NCBI RefSeq assembly: GCF_003958635.1
Contig: NZ_RSEK01000004.1
Span: 62,001-126,000, forward strand
Length of the DNA: 64,000 bases
From: Altericroceibacterium xinjiangense
GTDB lineage: Bacteria > Pseudomonadota > Alphaproteobacteria > Sphingomonadales > Sphingomonadaceae
Direction of reading: 5' to 3'
Part shown: positions 37,850 to 45,562 of the stretch, one piece after another
How the letters are laid out: the number at the start of each line of letters is the position of its first letter
How positions within the stretch are numbered: position 1 is the stretch's first letter
Program-made: the position numbers and the translations under genes
Notes under the pieces: model-generated
What the model was told of the DNA's origin: nothing
What the model saw: the letters and a program-made list of their open reading frames with translations, nothing else
Databases searched by the model: none

Positions 37850-38425
37850 TCAGCCGCCGCTCTCGGGCGCAGCCGTCCGTTCGATCCAGTTCGCGAACGC
37901 ATCGATGAACGTCTGGAAGAAAGCCCGCGTGCCTTCCGCCGCGATCTCGCCTTGTTCGTCGAACAGCGTAAACCCGCCCCCGACGTAAGCTTCCGGCTGC
38001 TGCAGCACCGGCATGTCCAGGAATACGAGCGCCTGGCGCAACTGGTGGTTGGCCCCGAAGCCGCCCATCGCCCCGGCCGAAATGCTCATCACCGCCGCTG
38101 GCTTACCGGACCATGCGCCGCTGCCGTAAGGGCGCGATGCCACGTCGACCGCGTTCTTCAGCGCGCCGGGGATGGAGCGGTTGTATTCCGGGGTCACGAA
38201 CAGCACCGCGTCGGCCGCAGCGATTTCACGGCGGAACCGCTCCCACGCCTGTGGCGGCCCAGCGGCTTCGGCGTCTTCATCGTAAAGGGGCAAGTCCCCG
38301 ATCTCGACGATCTCCAGGTCCAGCGTGTCCGGGGCCATTCCGGCCAGGGCCAGCGCCGCCTTGCGGTTGATCGATTCCTTGCGCAGGCTGCCGACGACCA
38401 CTGCGACCTTGTACGTTCGTGCCAT
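37850..38425 (-). CDS. NADPH-dependent FMN reductase (ChrR/YieF-like)
   Basis: A 191-aa flavodoxin-like reductase. It has the FMN phosphate loop VVGSLRKESINRK at about 11-23, the signature PEYNRSIPGALKNAVD and SISAGAMGGFGANHQLR. Family members reduce quinones, chromate and azo compounds. It lies 45 bp from the pirin gene on the same strand; both are typical of quinone/flavonoid stress responses and might form a regulon with the divergent LysR gene. Confidence 0.92.
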   Translation of the reverse strand: MARTYKVAVVVGSLRKESINRKAALALAGMAPDTLDLEIVEIGDLPLYDEDAEAAGPPQAWERFRREIAAADAVLFVTPEYNRSIPGALKNAVDVASRPYGSGAWSGKPAAVMSISAGAMGGFGANHQLRQALVFLDMPVLQQPEAYVGGGFTLFDEQGEIAAEGTRAFFQTFIDAFANWIERTAAPESGG

Positions 38426-38470
38426 GAATATCTCCTCTGAAATGAAAACTGAATCTGGCCGCGGGGGCCC

Positions 38471-39169
38471 TTATCGCGCGTCCACCAGCACCAGTTCGCT
38501 GTCTTCCAGCGCGGTAATCGCGATGCTGCCGAGCCCGGTGATCGCCGCTCCGTCGCGGGCGTTCACCTCGACATCGCCCACCCGCACCTTACCGGTTGCC
38601 GGGACAAGGTAGAGGTGACGCTCGGCAGCCGTATCGTACATCACCGTGTCGCCCGCCTTGACGGTGGCCCCCAGCACGCGCGCCTCGGCGCGGATCGGCA
38701 GGCTGTCTTCGTCGCCCGCGATACCTGACGCGAGCGTGACGAACCGTCCGTGACGATCATCCTTCGGGAACGGACGGGCGCCCCAGGTCGGCTCTCCGCC
38801 GCGCCGGTCCGGGATGATCCAGATCTGGAAAATCTGGGTCGTCTCGTCCTCAAGGTTGTGCTCGGCATGCGCGATCCCGGTTCCGGCGGACATGACCTGC
38901 ACGTCGCCAGCTTCGGCGCGCCCGGAGTTGCCAAGGTTGTCCTGGTGCGAAATCGCGCCTTTGCGGACATAGGTAACGATTTCCATGTCCCGGTGCGGAT
39001 GCGGCGGAAAGCCGGACTTCGGGGCGATAGTGTCATCGTTCCACACCCGCAGCTGGCCCCAGTTGGTCCGGGCGGGGTCCTGATAATCGGCGAACGAGAA
39101 ATGGTGATGGGCATCGAGCCAGCCGTGATTGGCGGCCCCAAGGCTGGCGAAAGGACGAAGTTCGATCAT
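38471..39169 (-). CDS. pirin family protein (YhaK-like bicupin)
   Basis: A 232-aa bicupin. ATG at 39169 follows AGGGAG; the longer open frame is antisense to the LysR gene and is rejected. Metal-binding histidines lie in FPPHPHRDMEIVTYV and in AGTGIAHAEHN, as in pirins and YhaK; some of these have quercetinase activity. It is followed on the same strand by the FMN reductase and diverges from the LysR regulator (102 bp between starts), a common regulator-target layout. Confidence 0.92.
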   Translation of the reverse strand: MIELRPFASLGAANHGWLDAHHHFSFADYQDPARTNWGQLRVWNDDTIAPKSGFPPHPHRDMEIVTYVRKGAISHQDNLGNSGRAEAGDVQVMSAGTGIAHAEHNLEDETTQIFQIWIIPDRRGGEPTWGARPFPKDDRHGRFVTLASGIAGDEDSLPIRAEARVLGATVKAGDTVMYDTAAERHLYLVPATGKVRVGDVEVNARDGAAITGLGSIAITALEDSELVLVDAR

Positions 39170-39271
39170 GGTTCCGGCTCCCTGACGGGTTGCGTTGAAG
39201 GGAAGATGGGCCTTGGCAGGCTTTCGGAAAACCGGGATAAAGCCGTTCAAGATGTTCGATGGAGTTGAACG

Positions 39272-40162
39272 ATGGATGTCGGCCGGCCCACTCTTGACCA
39301 GCTCCGCATCTTCCTCGCCGTGGCCGACGAAGGCAGCTTCAACGCCGCCGCCCGGAAGCTGGGGCGCGCCTTGTCGGTCATCAGCTACGGCGTGGCGGCG
39401 CTGGAAAGCCAGCTGGGCCTGAGCCTGTTCCACCGCGAAGGGTCCCGCCGCCCGGAACTCACCGAAGCCGGGCGCGCGCTGCTGGCTGACGCAAGGGCCG
39501 TGGTCGACGAAAGCGCGGGGCTGGTCGCGCGGGCACGCGGCATCCGGCAGGGACTGGAGACCGAAGTCTCGCTGGCGGTCGACGTCATGGTTCCAAGCAA
39601 GACGGTCGCCGGCGTGCTGCGCGATTTTCAGGCCGCGTTTCCAACCGTCGACTTGCGCCTTCACGTCGAAGCGCTTGGGGCCGTCGCCGCCCTGGTGCTG
39701 GACCAGCGCGCCGATCTCGCCATTGCCGGGCCGGACATCCTCGACCTGCCCGAACTGGAGCGGCTGAGCGTCGGCACGGTCCAGCTCGTTCCTGTTGCCG
39801 CGCCGGGGCACCCGCTGGCTCAGATGGACCGGATCGAACCGGGCGCGACGCGGCAGCACTTGCAGCTGGTGCTGACGGATCGCTCCCCCCTGACCAAGGG
39901 GCGCGAGTTCTCGGTGCTCAGCCCGCGCACGTGGCGGCTGGCCGATCTCGGCGCCAAGCACGCCCTGCTGGTGGAGGGGATCGGCTGGGGCAACATGCCG
40001 TGCCACATCGTGGCCGAAGATCTGGCCGAAGGCCGGCTGGTGAAATTGTCGCTCCCTGAAGCCGCCCCGCTCGATTACCGGCTGCATGCCTTGTGGAGGA
40101 AGGACAGCCGGCCCGGTCCGGCCGGGTCCTGGCTGCTGGAAGCGCTGATCGCGCGCTGCTGA
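39272..40162 (+). CDS. LysR-family transcriptional regulator
   Basis: A 296-aa regulator with an N-terminal winged HTH (LRIFLAVADEGSFNAAARKLG, then ALSVISYGVAALESQLGLSLF) and a periplasmic-binding-like effector domain. It is divergent from pirin, so it probably controls pirin and the FMN reductase by binding the 102-bp gap. The inducer is unknown; quinones or flavonoids would fit. No T-N11-A box could be assigned with confidence. Confidence 0.93.
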   Translation: MDVGRPTLDQLRIFLAVADEGSFNAAARKLGRALSVISYGVAALESQLGLSLFHREGSRRPELTEAGRALLADARAVVDESAGLVARARGIRQGLETEVSLAVDVMVPSKTVAGVLRDFQAAFPTVDLRLHVEALGAVAALVLDQRADLAIAGPDILDLPELERLSVGTVQLVPVAAPGHPLAQMDRIEPGATRQHLQLVLTDRSPLTKGREFSVLSPRTWRLADLGAKHALLVEGIGWGNMPCHIVAEDLAEGRLVKLSLPEAAPLDYRLHALWRKDSRPGPAGSWLLEALIARC

Positions 40163-40171
40163 CGTCCGATG

Positions 40172-40615
40172 CTAGGAGCGGACGATCGCGGCCGCACTGG
40201 CCAGCACGGCGGTATCCTCGACAAATCCGGTCGCTGTCTGGCCATATTCCTCCATCGCCCTGATCCGGATGCGCCAGCCGACGTACGACGCGGCAAGGGC
40301 CGTGCCCCCGCCGATCAAGGCCCCGAGCCACCGCTCCCGCCTTGGAGCCAGCGCGGCTCCGGCAATCGCCGAGGTGACGAAGCGAGCGGCCAATCCGATC
40401 GGGACGATCCGGTCCGGCGCGCTCTTCTGCTTGTCGCCGACCATCTCCGCCACGGCTAGGGCAACCGCTCCCGCAGCGATCAGCGGATGGCCCAGAAAGC
40501 GGGTCAGGCGGTTGTCGGCCGTCAGCTCATCGCGGGCCGATGCCACGGCCACGCTGGCCAGCGGCGTCAAGGCACGTTGGCCGCCGACGAGGCCCATCAG
40601 AAAGGAAGCACGCAC
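40172..40615 (-). CDS. DUF4126 family membrane protein
   Basis: A 147-aa protein with a GTG start preceded by AGGAG at good spacing (VRASFLMGLVGGQRALTPLA). It has several hydrophobic helices (AAGAVALAVAEMVGD, LGALIGGGTALAASYVGW), consistent with DUF4126. The family is uncharacterised. It converges on the LysR gene and diverges from the HemD-type gene across a region with two overlapping palindromes. Confidence 0.8.
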   Translation of the reverse strand: MRASFLMGLVGGQRALTPLASVAVASARDELTADNRLTRFLGHPLIAAGAVALAVAEMVGDKQKSAPDRIVPIGLAARFVTSAIAGAALAPRRERWLGALIGGGTALAASYVGWRIRIRAMEEYGQTATGFVEDTAVLASAAAIVRS

Positions 40616-40651
40616 GTTGTTTTCTCCTGCAGTACAGCAGTGCAATCCGCA

Positions 40652-40679
40652 CGGGACGGGATCGGTCCCGTTTAACGGG
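40652..40679. repeat. overlapping inverted repeats between DUF4126 and hemD-like genes
   Basis: CGGGAC (40652-40657) is complementary to GTCCCG (40665-40670) with a 7-bp spacer. An overlapping palindrome, CCCGTT-T-AACGGG, runs from 40667 to 40679. The two structures exclude each other in RNA and may be operators in DNA. Placement 65-90 bp before the hemD-like ATG fits a regulatory site. Confidence 0.6.
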
Positions 40680-40743
40680 AAACCGGGTTGGGCATCACGT
40701 CGTTGACGGGTATGAAGGCGAAGCGAAACAAGGGGATACGGAC

Positions 40744-41571
40744 ATGAAGCAGCATCAACAGGCCTTGAGCGGGGACCGGGTCGTGGTGCCGGAAAGCCGT
40801 GAGCTGGATCGCTTCTCCGCGATGCTGGAACGTCATGGCGCCACCGTTCTGCGATCCCCGTTGATCCTAGTCAGTCCGCTTCAGGACACGAGTACGCTGG
40901 ATGCCTGGCTGGACCGGCTGATCGCCGGCCGCCACGATACGCTCGTCTTTTACACCGGGGAAGGAGTGACGCACATTGTCGCCCGGGCCGAGGAGCTTGG
41001 CCGGCGAGACCAAGCGCTCGCCGCATTCGCCGCCACGCGCAAGATCGCGCGCGGGCCCAAGCCGGGGGCCGCGCTGCGCAAGCTGGGGCTCAGTGCGGAC
41101 ATCGTGGCGGAGGCGCCGACGACCGAAGGGCTGCTGGCAACGCTGGAAAAGCTGGCCCCGCACGGTCAGTGCGTCGCGGTGCAGCTCTATCCCGGAGCGC
41201 CCGCCGACCGTCTTGGCGATGCGCTGAAGGCGTTGGGCGCCGGGTTCGATCCGGTGCTCCCCTATCGCTACATTTCGGATGAAGTGGACGACGAAGTGGC
41301 GTCCGTGATCCGTGCTATGGCCAGCGGCGATATCGACCTGATCGCCTTCACGTCCAAGCTGCAGGTCCAGCGCTTGTGCGACGTGGCCAAGCGCCAGGGA
41401 CTGGAAGCGGAGCTTGAGCAGGCCTTTGCGGCGACGACGATCGCTGCCGTCGGCCCCGTCGCCGCCGCCGCGGTCGAAGAGGCGGGGGGAACCGTCCGGA
41501 TCCAGCCGACGTCCAGTTTCCACCTCAAGCCCTTGGTGACGGAGATCGTCCGCACCCGCGGCGAACGGTGA
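40744..41571 (+). CDS. uroporphyrinogen-III synthase (HemD) family protein
   Basis: A 275-aa HemD-fold protein: two alternating alpha/beta domains with VVVPESRELDRFSAMLERHGA near the start and IDLIAFTSKLQVQRLCDVAKRQG, then TIAAVGPVAAAAVEEAGG in the second half. HemD closes hydroxymethylbilane to uroporphyrinogen III, the branch to siroheme, heme and cobalamin. Next to a nitrite channel and a kinase of the nitrate-assimilation type, it is more likely the siroheme-supply or regulatory HemD than the housekeeping copy; that is inference. Confidence 0.82.
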   Translation: MKQHQQALSGDRVVVPESRELDRFSAMLERHGATVLRSPLILVSPLQDTSTLDAWLDRLIAGRHDTLVFYTGEGVTHIVARAEELGRRDQALAAFAATRKIARGPKPGAALRKLGLSADIVAEAPTTEGLLATLEKLAPHGQCVAVQLYPGAPADRLGDALKALGAGFDPVLPYRYISDEVDDEVASVIRAMASGDIDLIAFTSKLQVQRLCDVAKRQGLEAELEQAFAATTIAAVGPVAAAAVEEAGGTVRIQPTSSFHLKPLVTEIVRTRGER

Positions 41572-41604
41572 GCGGGCCCTGTCGGGAAGCATCCCGCATC
41601 GGTA

Positions 41605-43350
41605 TCAGCCGCGCACCAGCGCAAGGATCAGCAGCACCAGCAGCACCGCGCTGATCGCCTGCCAGATACGCACCGAATCCTGCGCTACCAGCGGGCGCGG
41701 ATCGGGCGAAACCAGCGCGGAATTCGGTTTCGCAAGATCGAACGTGAACTCCGACAGTTCGGCATAGCGTCGTTCGGGTGCGATGCTGACCGCCTGGGCG
41801 ATCGCGGCGTCCACCCAGTCCGGCACCGCCGGGTTGTACTCGGTCGCGGGCGTGTAGCGCAGCCGGCGCTGCGCAGCGCGGGTTCCAGCCGCCGATACGC
41901 GTGGGCCGTAAGGCAGGTGGCTGGTCAGCAGCCAGTAGGCAATCACACCCAGGGAAAACAAGTCCGACTGCGGGCTGGCGGCGGCACCGAGATAAAGCTC
42001 GGGCGCGCTGAACTGCATCGTTCCGGCAAAAGCAGCCTCATCGCTGTGCCCGGTCAGCTCATCGATTCCGGCAACCTGAACCGATCCGAAGTCGATGATC
42101 TTCACCGCGCCTTCCTTGTCGATCAGGATGTTCTCGGGGCGCAGATCGCGGTGAAGCATTTCGCGGCGGTGGAAGGCGAGCAGGCCCGCCGCGACTTGCC
42201 CGACGATGGAGCGCAGCTGCACCAGATCCGGACGCCCGTTGTCCGCCACCCATTCCGCGAGGGTTTGCCCTTCGACATATTCGGTCACGGCATAGGCATG
42301 ACGCCGGGCCCGGCGCACCGGCGGCGCGCGCAGCACGTTCGGGTGATCGAGCCGGCGTGCGACCCATTCTTCCAGCAGCAGGGCGCGCACGTGGTCCGCG
42401 TCCTCGGCCCGTTCGGTCGCCGGAATCTTGAGGGCAAGGCTGGTGCCGCCCGACGAGTCGCGCGCCAGGTAGACGTGGCTGCGCGCGCCGGAATGCAGCT
42501 CCCGCAGGATTGTGTAGCCTTCGAATTCGTCACCGGGTCTCAGGGGGGGAGGGACCGGCAGGGCGACGTCATGGCCGATCAGGTCGTCCACCTCGCCGTC
42601 CGGCAGGGCTTCGATCCGGATGACCTGCACCGTCACGTTGTCGATGCTGCCCGCCTCCAGCGCGGCGGCGCAGATCGCGGCGGCGGCGTCGTCGAGGTCC
42701 TCGCCCTCCATGGCGACGCGGGCGGCAAGTTCCGCCAGCCGCGTATCGGGCAGGAAATCGTGGACGCCGTCGGTCGTCAGCAGGAATACGTCGCCCGGTT
42801 CGACCGCGAACTGGCGATAATCGACCTGCACGTTGCGGTTCACGCCCAGCGCACGGCCGAGATAGGTCTCGCCTCCGCCCAGGGAGACGCGGTGCGCTTC
42901 GGTCAGGGGCTCGACGGCGCCGCCGGAAAGCCGGGCGATCCGGGCATCGCCCACGTGAAAGATGTGCGCGCTGCGGCCCTTCAGGACCAGCGCGGTGAAC
43001 GTGCAGACGAGGCCCCGCTCACGTTCCTGATCGGAGGGTATTCCTCCGGCGCGCCGACGGTTCTGCGCGTGGAGCCAGCTGTTCGTGGCCGAAATCACGC
43101 GATCGGCGGAAGTCCGCACCGACCAGGCTTCGCCAGTGCAGTAATAATCGGCAAGGAAGCTTTTCACTGCGGTTTCGGCCGCCGTGGCGCCGAGCGTCCC
43201 GGTGCTGATCCCGTCGGCAATGGCAACGGCGATGCCCTTGCTGGCCAGGTCGGCGCCTTCGGGCTGGACTACCCCGTGAAAGTCCTGATTGGCGGGTTTG
43301 AGCCCGGCGGTGCTGAACTGACCGAGCGCGATGGCGAGCTGGCTACGCAT
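41605..43350 (-). CDS. bifunctional PP2C phosphatase / serine-threonine protein kinase, tail-anchored
   Basis: A 581-aa fusion. Residues 1-240 form a PPM/PP2C phosphatase with metal aspartates in AVAIADGIS, HVGDARIARL, LLTTDGVHD and GSIDNVTVQ. From about 265 a Hanks-type kinase follows, with the ATP lysine in LALKIPA, catalytic loop HRDLRPEN and IIDFGS. One C-terminal transmembrane helix (AVLLVLLILALV) anchors it. Such fusions occur in nitrate-assimilation clusters of proteobacteria. ATG 43350 is used. It lies downstream of the nitrite channel gene and converges on hemD. Confidence 0.92.
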   Translation of the reverse strand: MRSQLAIALGQFSTAGLKPANQDFHGVVQPEGADLASKGIAVAIADGISTGTLGATAAETAVKSFLADYYCTGEAWSVRTSADRVISATNSWLHAQNRRRAGGIPSDQERERGLVCTFTALVLKGRSAHIFHVGDARIARLSGGAVEPLTEAHRVSLGGGETYLGRALGVNRNVQVDYRQFAVEPGDVFLLTTDGVHDFLPDTRLAELAARVAMEGEDLDDAAAAICAAALEAGSIDNVTVQVIRIEALPDGEVDDLIGHDVALPVPPPLRPGDEFEGYTILRELHSGARSHVYLARDSSGGTSLALKIPATERAEDADHVRALLLEEWVARRLDHPNVLRAPPVRRARRHAYAVTEYVEGQTLAEWVADNGRPDLVQLRSIVGQVAAGLLAFHRREMLHRDLRPENILIDKEGAVKIIDFGSVQVAGIDELTGHSDEAAFAGTMQFSAPELYLGAAASPQSDLFSLGVIAYWLLTSHLPYGPRVSAAGTRAAQRRLRYTPATEYNPAVPDWVDAAIAQAVSIAPERRYAELSEFTFDLAKPNSALVSPDPRPLVAQDSVRIWQAISAVLLVLLILALVRG

Positions 43351-43365
43351 GGGCAAGACGCGGGC

Positions 43366-43398
43366 AGGAGGCGCCCCTGAAAGTCAAGGGCGCCTCCT
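43366..43398 (-). terminator. perfect 11-bp hairpin between channel and kinase genes
   Basis: AGGAGGCGCCC (43366-43376) pairs exactly with 43388-43398 around an 11-nt loop. It lies 24 bp after the stop of the channel gene and 15 bp before the kinase ATG, with no T-tract on the minus strand. It may limit read-through or protect the 3' end of the upstream message, setting a higher level for the channel than for the kinase. Confidence 0.6.
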
Positions 43399-43422
43399 GT
43401 TGATGTTGCAGTCCGGGCAGGA

Positions 43423-44256
43423 TCAGGCGGCCAGCTTCATCTTCGGCTGGGGCCGGCGCTGCGGTGAGGTGCGGATGTGGGTGGAATAGAGGGTGAGACC
43501 GGTAAAGGTCAGCCCGCCGACCAGATTCCCGAGCACCGTCGGGACTTCGTTCCACCACAGGTAGTCGCTGAAGGAGAAGTCGCCGCCCATCATCAGCGCC
43601 GTCGGGAAGAGGAACATGTTCACGACCGAGTGCTCGAACACCATGTAGAAGAACAGCATGATCGGCATCCACATCGCGATCACCTTGCCGCTGACCTGCG
43701 TGGAAATCATCGCCCCGACCACGCCGGTGGAAACCATCCAGTTGCACAGCATGCCGCGCACGAAAATCGTCAACCAGCCGGCCGCGCCGAATTCCGCATA
43801 ACCGATCGTGCGCGAGACGCCTATTCCGGCCAGCTTCTGACCGACTTCACTGGGCGGCGTCGAAAATCCGTTGGTGAAGTAGACGGCCATCAGGAACGCC
43901 ACCACCAGCGCCCCGGCGAAGTTGCCGGTGAACACCAGCCCCCAGTTGCGCAGCACGCCGTTCCAGCTGCAACCGGGCCGCTTGTCCCATACCGCGAGCG
44001 GCGCCAGCACGAAGACGCCGGTAAGCAAGTCGAACCCCAGCAGATAGAGCATGATGAAGCCGACCGGGAACAGCAGGGCACCGATCAGCGGCTGGCCCGT
44101 CTGGACGTTGACGGTGATCGCGAAAGCCGCGGCCAGCGCGAGCGTCGCCCCGGCCATGAAGCCGCGGATCAGGGTGTCCTTGGTGGACATGAGGATCTTC
44201 GATTCCCCGGCGTCCACCATCTTGGTGACGAATTCGGTTGGTGCGAGATAGGACAA
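43423..44256 (-). CDS. formate/nitrite transporter (FNT) family channel
   Basis: A 277-aa membrane protein with six helices. It starts at TTG 44256 (MSYLAPTEFVTKMVDAGESK), which has AAAGGAAG at ideal spacing; the larger open frame runs into map on the other frame and is rejected. FNT motifs are NFAGALVVAF, GMLCNWMVSTGV and FEHSVVNMF. In this context it probably moves nitrite (NirC-like). An ANTAR-type antitermination leader lies between its promoter region and start. Confidence 0.92.
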   Translation of the reverse strand: MSYLAPTEFVTKMVDAGESKILMSTKDTLIRGFMAGATLALAAAFAITVNVQTGQPLIGALLFPVGFIMLYLLGFDLLTGVFVLAPLAVWDKRPGCSWNGVLRNWGLVFTGNFAGALVVAFLMAVYFTNGFSTPPSEVGQKLAGIGVSRTIGYAEFGAAGWLTIFVRGMLCNWMVSTGVVGAMISTQVSGKVIAMWMPIMLFFYMVFEHSVVNMFLFPTALMMGGDFSFSDYLWWNEVPTVLGNLVGGLTFTGLTLYSTHIRTSPQRRPQPKMKLAA

Positions 44257-44290
44257 GATCGCTTCCTTTCGGTCCCGGCAATGCGCACGC

Positions 44291-44394
44291 GAAAAAGCCG
44301 CCTCGAACTGGTCTGCTTGACCAGCACGGGCGGCTCCGTTGCCACGCGTCAGATAGTGTAAAGCGGCTGCGCGTTCCCGCCCATCGTTGGGCGG
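44291..44394 (-). promoter_or_regulatory. ANTAR-type antitermination leader RNA of the nitrite channel gene
   Basis: Read on the minus strand there are three elements. Hairpin 1 (44394-44377) has a perfect 6-bp stem and loop AACGAT. Hairpin 2 (44345-44330) has stem GTGGC/GCCGC with one G-U pair and loop AACGGA. Both loops are six bases with A1 and G4, the signature recognised by ANTAR proteins. The 3' arm of hairpin 2 is also the 5' arm of a terminator (44337-44291: GCCGCC/GGCGGC, inner 6-bp hairpin, five T residues). Hairpin 2 and the terminator exclude each other, so ANTAR binding should permit transcription of the channel gene. Confidence 0.85.
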
Positions 44395-44483
44395 CGCATT
44401 CGCTCGGGACACTGAGTACCTGCTCCACCGTCGCCCGGCAAGCCGGTTTTGCAGTGCAGCAAGAGTTCGGCTCAAATTGGACG

Positions 44484-45263
44484 TCAGGCGGTGCGCTCCA
44501 GCATCGGCTGCTCGTTCCGGCGCAGGGTCAGGACTTCGACTCCGTCCCGCGTGACGGCGACGGTATGCTCGAACTGAGCGGACAGCTTCCTGTCGTCGGT
44601 GACGACCGTCCACCCGTCGCTTGTCGTCGAGACTTTCCGGGTCCCCTGGTTCACCATCGGCTCGATGGTGAAGACCATGCCTTCGCACAGCTTCAGGCCG
44701 GTTCCGGGGCGCCCGAAGTTGAGCACTTGCGGTTCTTCGTGCATCTCGCGGCCGATCCCGTGTCCGCAGTAGTCCCGCACGACCGAATAGCCGTTCTTCT
44801 TCGCGTGGCGTTCGATCGCATGGCCGATATCGCCCAGGCGGGCTCCGGGCCGAACCCGGCTGATGCCCTTCCACATCGCCTCCCTGGCAACCTGCACCAG
44901 GCGCCTTGCGGCGGGCGGGACATTGCCGACCATGTAGGTCTTGCTCGAATCCGCGATGAAGCCGTTCTTCTCCAGCGTGATGTCGAGGTTGATGATGTCG
45001 CCGTCCCGGATGATCGTGTCCGGATCGGGTACCCCATGGCAAACGACATGATTGATCGAGCAGTTCAGGACATACTGGAACCCGTACTGCCCCTTGCTTG
45101 CAGGACGAGCGGAAAGATCCTGAGTGATGAAGCGGTCCACCAGATCGTTGACCTGCAAGGTCGACATCCCGGCAAGCTCCAGCCCGTCGAGCATTTCGAA
45201 GACGGAAGCCAGCAGCTTGCCCGATATGTGCATGAGCGCCAGCTCGTCAGCGGTCTTCACCAT
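44484..45263 (-). CDS. map: methionine aminopeptidase, type I
   Basis: A 259-aa enzyme that removes the initiator methionine. It shows the M24 signature SINHVVCHGVPD and INLDITLEKNGFIADSSKTYMVG with two metal aspartates, CGHGIGREMHEEP with the metal histidine, and FTIEPMVNQG with a metal glutamate. ATG at 45263 gives MVKTADELALMHISGK; the longer frame is antisense noise. The ParD-like gene ends 2 bp upstream of it, a fixed pair in some proteobacteria. It is probably a second, accessory copy, since housekeeping map usually sits elsewhere. Confidence 0.93.
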   Translation of the reverse strand: MVKTADELALMHISGKLLASVFEMLDGLELAGMSTLQVNDLVDRFITQDLSARPASKGQYGFQYVLNCSINHVVCHGVPDPDTIIRDGDIINLDITLEKNGFIADSSKTYMVGNVPPAARRLVQVAREAMWKGISRVRPGARLGDIGHAIERHAKKNGYSVVRDYCGHGIGREMHEEPQVLNFGRPGTGLKLCEGMVFTIEPMVNQGTRKVSTTSDGWTVVTDDRKLSAQFEHTVAVTRDGVEVLTLRRNEQPMLERTA

Positions 45264-45264
45264 G

Positions 45265-45471
45265 TCACGCCTCCGCCCGGTGCACGACACGCTCCTGCGC
45301 GGCGGCGAGCTGCATTGCGACGATGTCGTTGAAGGACGAAGTCGGACTCGCTTCGGCCAGCATGCCGATCTTGATCCAGAATTCGGCCTGCGCATTGATG
45401 GACCGGCACATGACCGCGCTGGCCCGGCGGACGTCCTCATGCAGTTCGTCGCTGATCTTCACGATGCCCAA
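45265..45471 (-). CDS. ParD-like family protein
   Basis: A 68-aa protein with TTG start (MGIVKISDELHEDVRRASAVM), chosen because AAGGAG lies six bases upstream and family members begin with MGIVKI. The CRSINAQAEFWIKIGM segment is characteristic of the ParD-like family (PF11903), predicted to contain a ribbon-helix-helix or related DNA-binding region. No toxin (ParE) is adjacent; the partner gene is map. A perfect inverted repeat 23 bp upstream may be its operator. Confidence 0.88.
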   Translation of the reverse strand: MGIVKISDELHEDVRRASAVMCRSINAQAEFWIKIGMLAEASPTSSFNDIVAMQLAAAQERVVHRAEA

Positions 45472-45493
45472 CGGGGGCTCCTTCAAACGGGGG

Positions 45494-45510
45494 ATATACG
45501 AAACGTATAT
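45494..45510. promoter_or_regulatory. perfect inverted repeat upstream of parD-like gene (possible operator)
   Basis: ATATACG (45494-45500) and CGTATAT (45504-45510) are exact reverse complements separated by AAA. This AT-rich site in GC-rich DNA lies 23 bp before the ParD-like start, where an autorepressor would bind. It is also 145 bp from the divergent cnrY-like start. Confidence 0.7.
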
Positions 45511-45562
45511 GGATCGGATGTTGCCAGGTCAATCGATCGACTTCCCGCCCGTCAGGCATCGC

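Noticed and set aside
45265-45486. Type II toxin-antitoxin module
   Set aside because: Only the ParD-like half is present; the neighbour is a complete methionine aminopeptidase, not a ParE-type toxin.
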